Under the pieces are notes generated by a model. The model saw nothing but the letters and a program-made list of their open reading frames with translations. It did no database searches and had not been told where the DNA came from. A program made the translations under genes and the position numbers. From NCBI GenBank assembly GCA_018823745.1, contig JAHJHR010000017.1:124001-188000 (forward strand): a stretch of 64,000 bases of DNA, in the 5' to 3' direction. The stretch comes from Alphaproteobacteria bacterium. GTDB lineage: Bacteria; Pseudomonadota; Alphaproteobacteria; Oceanibaculales; Oceanibaculaceae. Of this stretch, positions 8,856 through 17,158 are shown one piece after another (positions within the stretch are counted from its first letter, which is position 1; each line of letters starts with the position of its first letter).

Positions 8856-10586
8856 TTAACCGACGGAGGCGCGTTGCTCCAAGCGCTCGGAATAGGCGAT
8901 TGACTGGTTCCGGCCGCGACGCTTGGCAGTGTACAGCGCCTCATCCGCGCGGTTGATGACCGACATGAGATCGCGATCGCTCTCCCGCATCACGGCGCAG
9001 CCTAGGCTGACGGTAATCGCGATATTGCCGCCATAGGCCGCAATCGGCGTTTCGGCGACACGCATGCGCAGCCTTTCAGCCAGGATCAGCGCGCCGGCCT
9101 CGTCGCCACGCGTGATGATGACGATCTCCTCGCCGCCCAGACGGCACACCAGATCATGGCTGCGCGATTCGGCAAGGCAGATCCAGGCCACCGTCTGGAT
9201 CACCGTATCGCCGGCGGCATGACCATAGGTATCGTTCACATTCTTGAACCGGTCGATATCCAGCAGCAGTGCCGAGACAGTCCGGTTTTCGATCTTCGAG
9301 GCGGCGAAAAGCCGTGCGCCCCGGTTTTCCAGGCCACGCCGGTTCAGCAGGCCGGTCAGCGGGTCGCGCTCCGCCAGTTCAGCCAGCGAGCGGTTGGATT
9401 CGCGCAACTCGGAGGTCTTTTCCTCGACGCGCTGCTCAACGGAGATTTCGAATTGCTCGACCGTGCCCTCCGCCTGTCGCAACCGGCGGACCAGACCGCG
9501 CAGGGCATGCGACAGATCGACCATCTCGCGGCTGCCGAACAGGCGGGGCAGATTGCTTTCGTTCGGGTCCATCCCCAGCGCAGCCGCCGTATCGCGCAGC
9601 TTTTCCAGCGGCGAGGAAAGCCGGTGCGCCACGGCCCAGCCCAGAAAGGCCGCCAGAATCGCCAGCATCAGCCCGACACCGGCAATCACATACCGCAGAT
9701 CATCGACCTGCTTCAGCGCGATCTCGGCCGGCTGCACAGACAGCACGATCCAGCCGAGGCCCGCATAATCCCCATGACCCATGGTCGGTCGGTAAGCGAC
9801 CAGGGAATCGACACCCAGGATCGTCTCGCGACGATGCCCGGTCTCGCCGGTCTTCGCGGCGCGGTAAGACCCGAGATGCGACATATCCTGGCCAAACGGA
9901 CCGCCCATCAGAATCCGGCCGTTCTGGTCGAGGATCATCATGCTGCGCTGCGCTTCATGATCATCCTTGGACAGGATGGCGTCGCGCTGCTCGACCGTCC
10001 ATTTCCAGGACAAATGGGCGCCCAGAACGCCAATGACATTTCCGTCTTCACCATAAAGCGGTGCCGCAACATCGACAAAGCGCAAGGGCTCACCCGTACC
10101 ATCGTCAAGCAGCTTTGCCAGCATGATCGCATCATGCACATCGCCGACGAAGGGACCGTCCAGTGCAGAGACAAACCAGTCGCGCTTGACGATGTTATGC
10201 CCGACCAGAATGTCCTTGGTGGCCGCCAGAATATCGCCCTTAGCGGAAATCACGCCGATCCAGGCATAGAGCGGATAGGTCTGCTGCATGCGGTTGACGA
10301 TGGTGCGCAGGGCGTCCGGGCTGCCCAGCCCGCCTTCGAGGGCGGTTTGCAGACTGGCCATATTGACCACGTCCCGGTATCGCTCGAACATGCCGCGGTC
10401 CAGCGCTTCCTGCATCGCCAAAGCACGCGATTCGAGATCGTGGCCCAGCGAGCGTTCTATGGAGCGGGTGGACAGAGAGCCGACGATCAGTGCGGAGAGC
10501 ACCACAAGCACCGCCGTCAGCATGCCGATGGCAAGGCCGAGTTGCAGGCGAAGCGTCATCCGGTCAATGAAAAAGCTGGATTTCAT
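8856..10586 (-). CDS. Membrane diguanylate cyclase with periplasmic Cache-type sensor
   Basis: The 576-residue protein has a transmembrane helix at about 10-37, a periplasmic sensor resembling dCache (about 40-295), a second helix at about 299-321, a HAMP-like linker with a coiled coil to 400, and a GGDEF domain. The active-site motif is GGEEI (484-488), so a cyclase is likely active. RSHD at 475-478 is an RxxD inhibitory site at the standard five-residue spacing, implying feedback inhibition by c-di-GMP. I chose the ATG at 10586 because the frame upstream lacks protein character and the signal anchor begins here. It stands alone, divergent from the PRISE-like gene. Confidence 0.92.
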   Translation of the reverse strand: MKSSFFIDRMTLRLQLGLAIGMLTAVLVVLSALIVGSLSTRSIERSLGHDLESRALAMQEALDRGMFERYRDVVNMASLQTALEGGLGSPDALRTIVNRMQQTYPLYAWIGVISAKGDILAATKDILVGHNIVKRDWFVSALDGPFVGDVHDAIMLAKLLDDGTGEPLRFVDVAAPLYGEDGNVIGVLGAHLSWKWTVEQRDAILSKDDHEAQRSMMILDQNGRILMGGPFGQDMSHLGSYRAAKTGETGHRRETILGVDSLVAYRPTMGHGDYAGLGWIVLSVQPAEIALKQVDDLRYVIAGVGLMLAILAAFLGWAVAHRLSSPLEKLRDTAAALGMDPNESNLPRLFGSREMVDLSHALRGLVRRLRQAEGTVEQFEISVEQRVEEKTSELRESNRSLAELAERDPLTGLLNRRGLENRGARLFAASKIENRTVSALLLDIDRFKNVNDTYGHAAGDTVIQTVAWICLAESRSHDLVCRLGGEEIVIITRGDEAGALILAERLRMRVAETPIAAYGGNIAITVSLGCAVMRESDRDLMSVINRADEALYTAKRRGRNQSIAYSERLEQRASVG

Positions 10587-10763
10587 AATCCGACACCACT
10601 GATCTTTGACATTAGAGTGGCTGCATAATCTTAATATTTCGTCAAAACCGCCAGCGCCAAAATATTCATCCGCCTGCAAAATTGACTTAAAGCCTGGCCT
10701 TGCCGTCAGCAGCAGGGCAATTATTTGGCCTGAATTAAACCAAAACCATAAAAGGGCTGGGGT

Positions 10764-11831
10764 ATGGCATCGCGTAAAAAGGCCGTCGTCATCGGCGCAC
10801 TCGGCGTAATCGGGCGTTATATCGTCGAGAAACTGGCGGCCGAGGGCGTATGGGAGATCATCGGTCTGTCCCGCCGCCATGGCGAGGATGCTGGCGCTGT
10901 GCGCTATGTCTCCGTCGATCTGCTGGACCCGGCAGATGTCGCGGCGAAGATGGGCGCCTGCGGCGATGCGACGCATATCTTCTATGCCGCTTTCCAGGCC
11001 GTGCCGGGACATGCCTCCGGCTATGCCGCGAATATCGCCCCCAATCTCGGCATGCTGGTCAATTCGGTTAGCGCCATAGAAGCGCTGTCACCCGATCTCA
11101 AACGCGTCGTGCTGGTGACCGGCACCAAGACCTATGGCGTGCATATGGGCCCTTACAAGACACCGGCGCGCGAAAACGATCCGCGCCACATGCCGCCGAA
11201 TTACTATTTCAATCAGGTCGACTGGCTGACCGACCGCCAGAAGGGCAAGAGCTGGGACTGGGTCGAGCTGCGCCCGCAGACCCTGTGCGGCTTCGCGCCC
11301 GGCACGCCGATGAGCATCGTGCCGGTGATCGGCGTCTATGCCGCCTTCTGCCGCGAACTCGGCCTGCCCTTCCGCTTTCCCGGCAAGCCGGGGGCCTACA
11401 CATCGGTTTATCAGGTCACGGATTCCGCGCATTTCGCCGATGCCTGCCATTGGGCGGCACTGGAACCCCGCTGCTCCAACCAGGCCTACAACATCACCAA
11501 TGGCGATTATTTCCGCTGGTGCCATCTCTGGCCGAAATTCGCCGATTTCTTCGGCCTGCCCTATGCGCCGCTGCAGACCATTTCCCTGACACAGATGATG
11601 GCCGACAAGGAAGACCTTTGGAACGCCCTCGTCGCGAAACACGGCTTGCAGCCCTATAAATTCGACGAGATCGCCGCCTGGCCCTTTGGCGATTACGTGT
11701 TCGGCGCTGATTGGGACGTCATGTCGAATGTCACCAAGTCGCGCCAGCACGGCTTCCACACTGTCATCGACAGCGAGGAGATGTTCCTGCGGCTGTTCCA
11801 GCGCTTCCGGGACGAGAAGATCATCCCGTAG
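10764..11831 (+). CDS. PRISE-like SDR (progesterone 5-beta-reductase / iridoid synthase related)
   Basis: This is a 355-residue atypical short-chain reductase. The nucleotide-binding stretch is VIGALGVIGRY (about 9-19), and SRR at 36-38 suggests NADPH. The catalytic Lys of the PRISE family is present in VTGTKTYG (Lys122), and the Tyr motif, usually NFYY, appears as NYYF (146-149). Family members reduce activated C=C bonds of enones. The 177-bp region upstream is shared with the divergent cyclase gene. The substrate is unknown and no pathway partner is adjacent; the convergent iron cassette ends 18 bp past its stop. Confidence 0.85.
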   Translation: MASRKKAVVIGALGVIGRYIVEKLAAEGVWEIIGLSRRHGEDAGAVRYVSVDLLDPADVAAKMGACGDATHIFYAAFQAVPGHASGYAANIAPNLGMLVNSVSAIEALSPDLKRVVLVTGTKTYGVHMGPYKTPARENDPRHMPPNYYFNQVDWLTDRQKGKSWDWVELRPQTLCGFAPGTPMSIVPVIGVYAAFCRELGLPFRFPGKPGAYTSVYQVTDSAHFADACHWAALEPRCSNQAYNITNGDYFRWCHLWPKFADFFGLPYAPLQTISLTQMMADKEDLWNALVAKHGLQPYKFDEIAAWPFGDYVFGADWDVMSNVTKSRQHGFHTVIDSEEMFLRLFQRFRDEKIIP

Positions 11832-11849
11832 GCTTTTCGATGCGGCGCC

Positions 11850-12965
11850 CTACACCGTAACCATGTGATTGTCCCAGTGTGCCGCCCCCAGGAAGGGCGT
11901 GTGCAGGCGCCTGGAGGCGCCGGTCAGGGCATCATGGGCTATGGCGTCGCCTTTGCCGCTGGAGAGCAGAAAGCGCCCTGTCCCGCCGGCGGCCGTCAGG
12001 CCGCAGCAATCGGCCATCTCCACCGAGCCGAGCAGGCGGCGCGAAGCGACGTCCCAGAAGATCGCCCGGCCGCCGCGCGGCGAGCTGACGCCGAGGATAG
12101 CGCCGCTGCTGTCGACCGCAGCACTGCCGCAGTAATTGTTCAGCCGGTTCAGCAGTGGGTCTGGCAGCTCCAGCAGCTCCAGACCACCGGACGAGGCCAG
12201 CGCAACCAGCGGCACCAGATCGCCGGACGGCCCCTCATACTGCATAGCGATGCCGACCTCTCCGGTCGCAGTCACCGCCATATGGCGCAGGCTGAGCTGG
12301 AACAGCTCCGGCTCCAGCCGGTGCTGGGCGGCGATCTCGCGGTTCTTCCAGTCGATGAAGGCGACTGAGGAATCCATCTCCATCAAATTCAGCTTGGCGC
12401 GCGGCGCGTCCGGGTGGGTCAGGATGCCACCATTGGCGACGATCACCGTGCGCCCGTCCGGCATCAGCCGGAGGTCATGCGGGTCCAGACCCCCGCTCGA
12501 CATCTCGCCCAGCCGGCGATAGCCATCGCTGGCGTCATAGATGCCGATCACACCTCTTTCGCCGGCATAATTCATCTCGGTCGCCAGCAGGATGCGACCG
12601 TCCTCAACATAGAGGCCGTGCCCGGCGAAGTTGCGGTCCTCGGCATTGGCGATGGTCTGGCGCACAGCACCTTCCGCCAGATCGACCACCAGCGCGAAAT
12701 TCCCCGGCCGGCGCGACATGAACACCGCTTCCGCCTTACCGGGCCGCAAGGCCGCGCCATGGCCACGCGCCGGCAGCGGCAGATCGAACACCCGGTTGCC
12801 GGCATCGTCGAAGGCAGCGGCATAGAAGTGCCCTGCATCATCGGCCCGGGCGCTGAGATAGAGCGGCTCCCGCGTGGCGGCGCGCAGCGGCAGCGGCAAG
12901 GCCCCGGCGGCGGCAAGGCCCGCCAAAGCGGTGCGGGTCAACAGCGTGCGGCGGGAGAGGATCAT
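11850..12965 (-). CDS. DUF1513 protein with twin-arginine signal, last gene of the imelysin cassette
   Basis: The ~371-residue protein begins with a Tat-like signal (SRRTLLTRTALAG) and continues with repeated beta-strand blocks such as GLDPHDLRLMPDG and GGILTHPD typical of DUF1513, a propeller-like periplasmic family of unknown activity. It follows the second imelysin gene with only 2 bp between stop and ATG 12965; a TTG 6 bp earlier is possible, but GGGGA is better spaced for the ATG. DUF1513 genes are regularly found with imelysin and DUF1111 genes, so a periplasmic role in iron acquisition is inferred. Confidence 0.87.
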   Translation of the reverse strand: MILSRRTLLTRTALAGLAAAGALPLPLRAATREPLYLSARADDAGHFYAAAFDDAGNRVFDLPLPARGHGAALRPGKAEAVFMSRRPGNFALVVDLAEGAVRQTIANAEDRNFAGHGLYVEDGRILLATEMNYAGERGVIGIYDASDGYRRLGEMSSGGLDPHDLRLMPDGRTVIVANGGILTHPDAPRAKLNLMEMDSSVAFIDWKNREIAAQHRLEPELFQLSLRHMAVTATGEVGIAMQYEGPSGDLVPLVALASSGGLELLELPDPLLNRLNNYCGSAAVDSSGAILGVSSPRGGRAIFWDVASRRLLGSVEMADCCGLTAAGGTGRFLLSSGKGDAIAHDALTGASRRLHTPFLGAAHWDNHMVTV

Positions 12966-12967
12966 GC

Positions 12968-14041
12968 TCAATCCCCGTCCATCGCGTTGAATCCGGCCGG
13001 AATATCCAGCACGGCGGTGAGGCGCTGGGTGAAAAGCTGCTTCATTGCCCCGGACTCCTTGACCAGCTGTTGCAGCCGGGCGCGCGCCGACTTGTCCTCC
13101 ACCGCCTGCTCCAGCGGCAGCGAGACCGAATTGGCGGTGGCGATGGTCTGGGTGAAGGCGCGGCGGAACAGATCGTCGAGCTTCTTGTCCGAAGCGGCGA
13201 CGGCAGCACTGAAGCCGCCGAGATACAGCGCCTGTCCGGCCTCCAGATTCAGCACGACATTGCGCATTGAGCGCGCGCTGCGCCAGGATTCGGCGAGACG
13301 CGGCCGGGCCTTATCGAGGGAGGCCCCCATCGGCCGGGCGATCTTGTGGTCGGCGACGATTTCCACTGTGCCATACAGGCTCTTGAACAGGTCGAGCGTG
13401 GCTTCCTTCGGCTCCTGGTAATGCGTGCCCGGCGTGCCGGCGATGGCAACCGTATGCGCGTAGCCGTCGGGCTTGGTCCAATCCTCCCGGATGTCCTTCG
13501 CCATGTCGGCGAGATTCCGGGAAATCGCCGTTACCAGCTTGCAGCGAAACGCCGAATCAGCACTTTTTGCAGTGAATTTCGCCAGCGCCTCTTCCTCGAA
13601 CAGCACCCGTTCCAGTGCCGGGAAACCCTGCACCGCGACACCACTGCTCTGGAAGGCATCCTGGGTGATCTGGCTTTCGTCGCGGCTTGCCAGCAACTCG
13701 CTCAGCTGTTTGCCGGCGCTGTTGCGCGGGTCGGGCCAGAAGGCCAGCCGCATCGAGCGCATGAACAGCTCAACCGGGCCGAAACGTATGTGCTGCACCG
13801 ATTGCCAGCCATCGACAGCGCCGTGGAAGGACTCCGTCAGCGCCGCATAGCCGGCCGCATCGGGGGCGGCGCAAAAAGCATCGGCCGATTGGCGCAGCGC
13901 CCCTGTGGCCTGTTCCAGGGCCTGATAGCGCGGGATCACCTGGGTCTCGACCAGTGCCTTGTTCAGCGCCGCATAATCCGTCGCCCAGGCCTCAGGGGAC
14001 GCCAGCAGGAACGCCAGGACCAGTGCGGTTTTCCGGATCAT
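12968..14041 (-). CDS. Imelysin-family periplasmic protein lacking the GxHxxE His
   Basis: The ~357-residue protein has a signal peptide (to about AWA, residue 20) and the all-helical imelysin (Peptidase_M75) fold, here resembling the shorter form. Imelysins bind iron or heme-iron in the periplasm and are not proven peptidases. At the GxHxxE motif this copy has GFPALE (139-144): the His is replaced by Pro141 while Glu144 is kept. The paralogue at 15670-16947 has the intact motif. ATG 14041 was preferred over ATG 14047 because AGGAG lies 7 bp upstream of the former. It starts 10 bp after the DUF1111 gene ends. Confidence 0.88.
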   Translation of the reverse strand: MIRKTALVLAFLLASPEAWATDYAALNKALVETQVIPRYQALEQATGALRQSADAFCAAPDAAGYAALTESFHGAVDGWQSVQHIRFGPVELFMRSMRLAFWPDPRNSAGKQLSELLASRDESQITQDAFQSSGVAVQGFPALERVLFEEEALAKFTAKSADSAFRCKLVTAISRNLADMAKDIREDWTKPDGYAHTVAIAGTPGTHYQEPKEATLDLFKSLYGTVEIVADHKIARPMGASLDKARPRLAESWRSARSMRNVVLNLEAGQALYLGGFSAAVAASDKKLDDLFRRAFTQTIATANSVSLPLEQAVEDKSARARLQQLVKESGAMKQLFTQRLTAVLDIPAGFNAMDGD

Positions 14042-14051
14042 GCCCATTCTC

Positions 14052-15584
14052 CTATAGCGAGTTCAGGAAGGCGAGCAGAGCGTCCCGGTCTTCCTTGCTC
14101 ATATCAACAACGCGCTGCTTCGCCGCTTCGGCCTCACCGCCATGCCAGAGGATCGCTTCCAGCAGATTGCGGGCGCGGGAATCGTGCAGGAAATAGGTGT
14201 GGCCGCTGACGGTCTCGGTCAGGCCGATGCCCCAGAGCGGCGCCGTGCGCCATTCCCGGCCATCCGCCTTGGCCTCCGGCCGATTATCGGCCAGCCCCTC
14301 GCCCATATCGTGCAGCAGCAGGTCGCTATAGGGCCAGATCAGCTGGAAGGCCTGTTCCTCGCCGTCGAAATCGCGGGCCGTCACGAATTTCGGCCGGTGA
14401 CAGGCGATGCAGCCGCTCTCATAGAACATCTGTTTGCCGCGCAGCACCTTCGGGTCATCCACATCGCGCCGCGCCGGCACGCCGAGATTGCGGGCATAGA
14501 AGGTGACGAGGTCCATCATCTGCTTCGTCACCTCGGTGCCTTCCTCGGCATCGTCGCCGGTCGGTGCTTCGCGGCAGGCCGTCTGCGCCGGCGTGCAATC
14601 GCCCGAGGAGGCAGCGACCAGTGGCGTCGAAAGGCCAATATCACCGGCAAAGGCATGTGCCGATTGCTGGCGCACTGTCGGCTCGCCCGCCTTCCAGCCA
14701 AAGCGACCGAGCGACAGCCCGACCTTCACACTGTCCCAGACCCGGTTCGGACGGCCGGAAATGCCGTCGCCGTCCTTATCATCCGGGTCGGCCCAGGCCA
14801 GAATGTCTTCTTCGGGAATGGCTTCCAGCAGGCCCAGCCCGGTCATCGGCGACGCCACGCGCGGCGACAGCATAATTTCCGGATGCATCGGCCCGTAATT
14901 CAGATTGGCGACGCTATAGGTGGGCTTGCGCAGGTTGACCACTTCGCCATCGGCCAGTGTGACCGGCACCTCCTCATATTCGATGACCATGTCGCCTTCC
15001 GGCTGATGGCCCTGGATCGCGAAATTCTGCAGCTGCGTGCCATAGGACGGGTCGCCGATCAGGGAGACCTCGCCCTTCGCCAGCAGAGAGTGCTGCGCCT
15101 CATCCTGCGGCGGGATCGACAGGCGCAGGAACAGGGAGACCGCCTGCTCGCCCGCAGCGGGCGGCGATCCCCGCCCATCCTTCAGATGGCATCCCTGGCA
15201 GGAGCGCGAATTGAACAGCGGCCCCAGCCCGTCAGAAGACAGGGTGGAGCTGGGAGATGACACCCATATCTTGCGGAAAATGCCGTCACCGACCTTGAAG
15301 TCCAGCTGCTTCTCGAACGGCATGTTGCCGGAGGGGTGGGAGAAGATGCTGGTGTTCAGCGGCTTGTAGACCGTCGCCCCGCCGCCCTGGTTCTGCTCGA
15401 ATTTCTCCGCTGCGGAAAAATCTGTCGTCGGCGCGGTGACAGCGGCAATGCGCGCCTTTTCCGCCTTGCCACCATCAGAGGCGGCCCCCGCCGCAGTGAC
15501 CGCCAACCCCAGAAATGCTGCGAGAATCCCGGCTGTAAAGCCCAGCGAAACGATACCCTGCCAACCTGATCGAAACATTACCAT
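14052..15584 (-). CDS. Di-heme c-type cytochrome oxidoreductase (DUF1111)
   Basis: The ~510-residue secreted protein has a signal anchor (about 5-35) and two c-heme sites, CQGCH (about 129-133) and CIACH (about 392-396), plus an acidic loop DPDDKDGDGISG near 267 that is common in DUF1111 and may bind calcium. The family is related to di-heme peroxidases and called DHOR. In the imelysin cassette it could change the redox state of iron in the periplasm; this is inference. The start is uncertain: ATG 15584 and ATG 15578 both lack a good ribosome site, and a TTG exists at 15605. Confidence 0.88.
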   Translation of the reverse strand: MVMFRSGWQGIVSLGFTAGILAAFLGLAVTAAGAASDGGKAEKARIAAVTAPTTDFSAAEKFEQNQGGGATVYKPLNTSIFSHPSGNMPFEKQLDFKVGDGIFRKIWVSSPSSTLSSDGLGPLFNSRSCQGCHLKDGRGSPPAAGEQAVSLFLRLSIPPQDEAQHSLLAKGEVSLIGDPSYGTQLQNFAIQGHQPEGDMVIEYEEVPVTLADGEVVNLRKPTYSVANLNYGPMHPEIMLSPRVASPMTGLGLLEAIPEEDILAWADPDDKDGDGISGRPNRVWDSVKVGLSLGRFGWKAGEPTVRQQSAHAFAGDIGLSTPLVAASSGDCTPAQTACREAPTGDDAEEGTEVTKQMMDLVTFYARNLGVPARRDVDDPKVLRGKQMFYESGCIACHRPKFVTARDFDGEEQAFQLIWPYSDLLLHDMGEGLADNRPEAKADGREWRTAPLWGIGLTETVSGHTYFLHDSRARNLLEAILWHGGEAEAAKQRVVDMSKEDRDALLAFLNSL

Positions 15585-15621
15585 CACAAGAATTACGGCT
15601 ATCAAAAAATGCGGAATGAAA

Positions 15622-15649
15622 GACGGAGCGTCCTGTAGAACGCTCCGTC
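15622..15649 (-). terminator. Intercistronic hairpin (attenuator) after the first imelysin gene
   Basis: Perfect 10-bp arms (15622-15631 and 15640-15649, GACGGAGCGT) with an 8-nt loop lie just after the imelysin stop at 15670. On the minus strand the stem is followed by TTTCATT and, a little later, TTTTTT. It looks like a leaky terminator that would lower expression of the three downstream genes. Confidence 0.75.
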
Positions 15650-15669
15650 AGCATTGGGCGCCTGTCGGT

Positions 15670-16947
15670 TTACTGGAAGATCGCGGCCGGATTATCCAGG
15701 CTGTCGGAGCCTTCAAAAGCGATCGGCTCCAGGGCCAGGCTGGCCACGATGCGCTCGATCGAGCGGGTCTGCTCGGTCAGCGCGGCAATCACCGCCTCCA
15801 GCGTCGCATTGCCCTCGGCATTGCCGGCGCCCAGCATCTGGTCATAGGCCTCGACGGTTTCCGCACGCTGCTTCATCTTCTGCGCAGCCGCCACGGTGGC
15901 ATCCAGCTTCTGCTTCATCTCGGCGGCCAGAGCCGGGTCTTTGGCACGGACCAGATCGTGCAGGCTGGGGCCGTTCACCACGGTCTTGCCGTCGGTCCGG
16001 GTATAGCTGGCGAAGTAGATCGCCCGCATGCCGACGATGTCGTAATAGTGCGAATTATGGGTGTTGTCGGAGAAGCAGTCATGCTCCTCCTCCGGGTCGT
16101 TCAGCAGCAGGCCCAGCTTCATGCGCTCGCCGGCCAGCTCGCCATAGGACAGGCTGCCCAGACCGGTCAGCATGGCGCTCAGGGCACCATCATTGCCGGC
16201 CTCGGCCAGCGCCTTGCGGGCCTCGCCATCGGCCTCCCAATTGCCGGCCATTTCTTCCAGATCGTCGATCAGCAGTTCAGTCGCAACACTGAGATACTGG
16301 CCGCGCCGGTCGCAATTGCCGTTGGTGCAGGCCGAACCCTTGGCATAATCGGTCCAGGGCCGGTTGCCGGCACCCGGGCCGGTGCCGTTCAGATCCTGGC
16401 CCCAGAGCAGGAATTCGATGGCATGGTAGCCAGTGGCCACATTGGCCTCGACGCCACCAATTTCCTGCAGCTTTTCAGCCAGCAATTCCTTGGTGATGGT
16501 GGTCGCGTCGATCTCCTCGCCGCCATGGGTAATCCTGGCATTGGCGATCACATTGGCGGTGTAGAGCGGGTTCTCTTCGGAATCCTGACCATAGGACGCG
16601 TCGACATAATCGATCAACCCCTCATCGAGCGGCCAGGCATTCACCTTGCCTTCCCAGTCATCGACAATGGCGTTGCCAAAGCGGAACGCCTCGGTCTGCT
16701 GATAGGGCACGCGGGCCGACAGCCAGGCGCGGCGCGCGGCCTTCAACGCCGCATCGCTCGGCGTGGCAACCAGCGTATCGACCGCGGTCTTCAGGGCCTT
16801 CGCGCGGGTCAGCGAATCGCCATACATCGCCTGGGCAATATCGCCATAGGTCTTCACCACGCCCGATGCTTCCGGGGCCGCTGCCGCCGGCAGCCCGGAC
16901 AAGGCAACCGTCCCCACGGTCGCCAAAGCCATAAGTATCCGCTTCAT
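15670..16947 (-). CDS. Imelysin-family iron-regulated protein, intact GxHxxE motif
   Basis: The 425-residue protein has a signal peptide (about 1-24, ending AAAA) and two imelysin helical repeats. The hallmark motif is GYHAIE (173-178) inside GYHAIEFLLWGQDL, as in IrpA-type proteins. AWPLDEGLIDYV and the Cys pair in ACTNGNC are further family blocks. It is the first and probably most expressed gene of the cassette: it sits directly behind a Fur-like box and is followed by a hairpin. ATG 16947 is preceded by GAGGAGG at 9 bp; a GTG 9 bp earlier would overlap this site. The likely role is capture of iron in the periplasm. Confidence 0.93.
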   Translation of the reverse strand: MKRILMALATVGTVALSGLPAAAAPEASGVVKTYGDIAQAMYGDSLTRAKALKTAVDTLVATPSDAALKAARRAWLSARVPYQQTEAFRFGNAIVDDWEGKVNAWPLDEGLIDYVDASYGQDSEENPLYTANVIANARITHGGEEIDATTITKELLAEKLQEIGGVEANVATGYHAIEFLLWGQDLNGTGPGAGNRPWTDYAKGSACTNGNCDRRGQYLSVATELLIDDLEEMAGNWEADGEARKALAEAGNDGALSAMLTGLGSLSYGELAGERMKLGLLLNDPEEEHDCFSDNTHNSHYYDIVGMRAIYFASYTRTDGKTVVNGPSLHDLVRAKDPALAAEMKQKLDATVAAAQKMKQRAETVEAYDQMLGAGNAEGNATLEAVIAALTEQTRSIERIVASLALEPIAFEGSDSLDNPAAIFQ

Positions 16948-16981
16948 CTGTCGCACCCTCCTCAGATCGATTCGATATCAA

Positions 16982-17010
16982 ATGATAGTGATAGTGATTT
17001 CCGTTCGCAA
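16982..17010 (-). promoter_or_regulatory. Promoter with Fur-like box for the imelysin iron cassette
   Basis: On the minus strand TTGCGA (17010-17005) and TATCAT (16987-16982) are separated by 17 bp, a good sigma70 spacing. Between and over them lies a run of hexamers, read on the plus strand as GATAGT GATAGT GATTTC (16984-17001), close to the classical GATAAT array bound by Fur. Binding here would block the polymerase when iron is plentiful. Confidence 0.7.
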
Positions 17011-17158
17011 TCAGCACTAGCGCGGCTGCGACAAGATGACAAGCCCCGCCACCCCGCGCCCTGAAGATGCGTTAGGACAGAAGTAAGGATTTTCTGCTAA
17101 GTTCTTTGCATGGCGGCATAAAAGCCGCCCCTCTCTAGCGCCCGGGCGTTCCCCCAGA

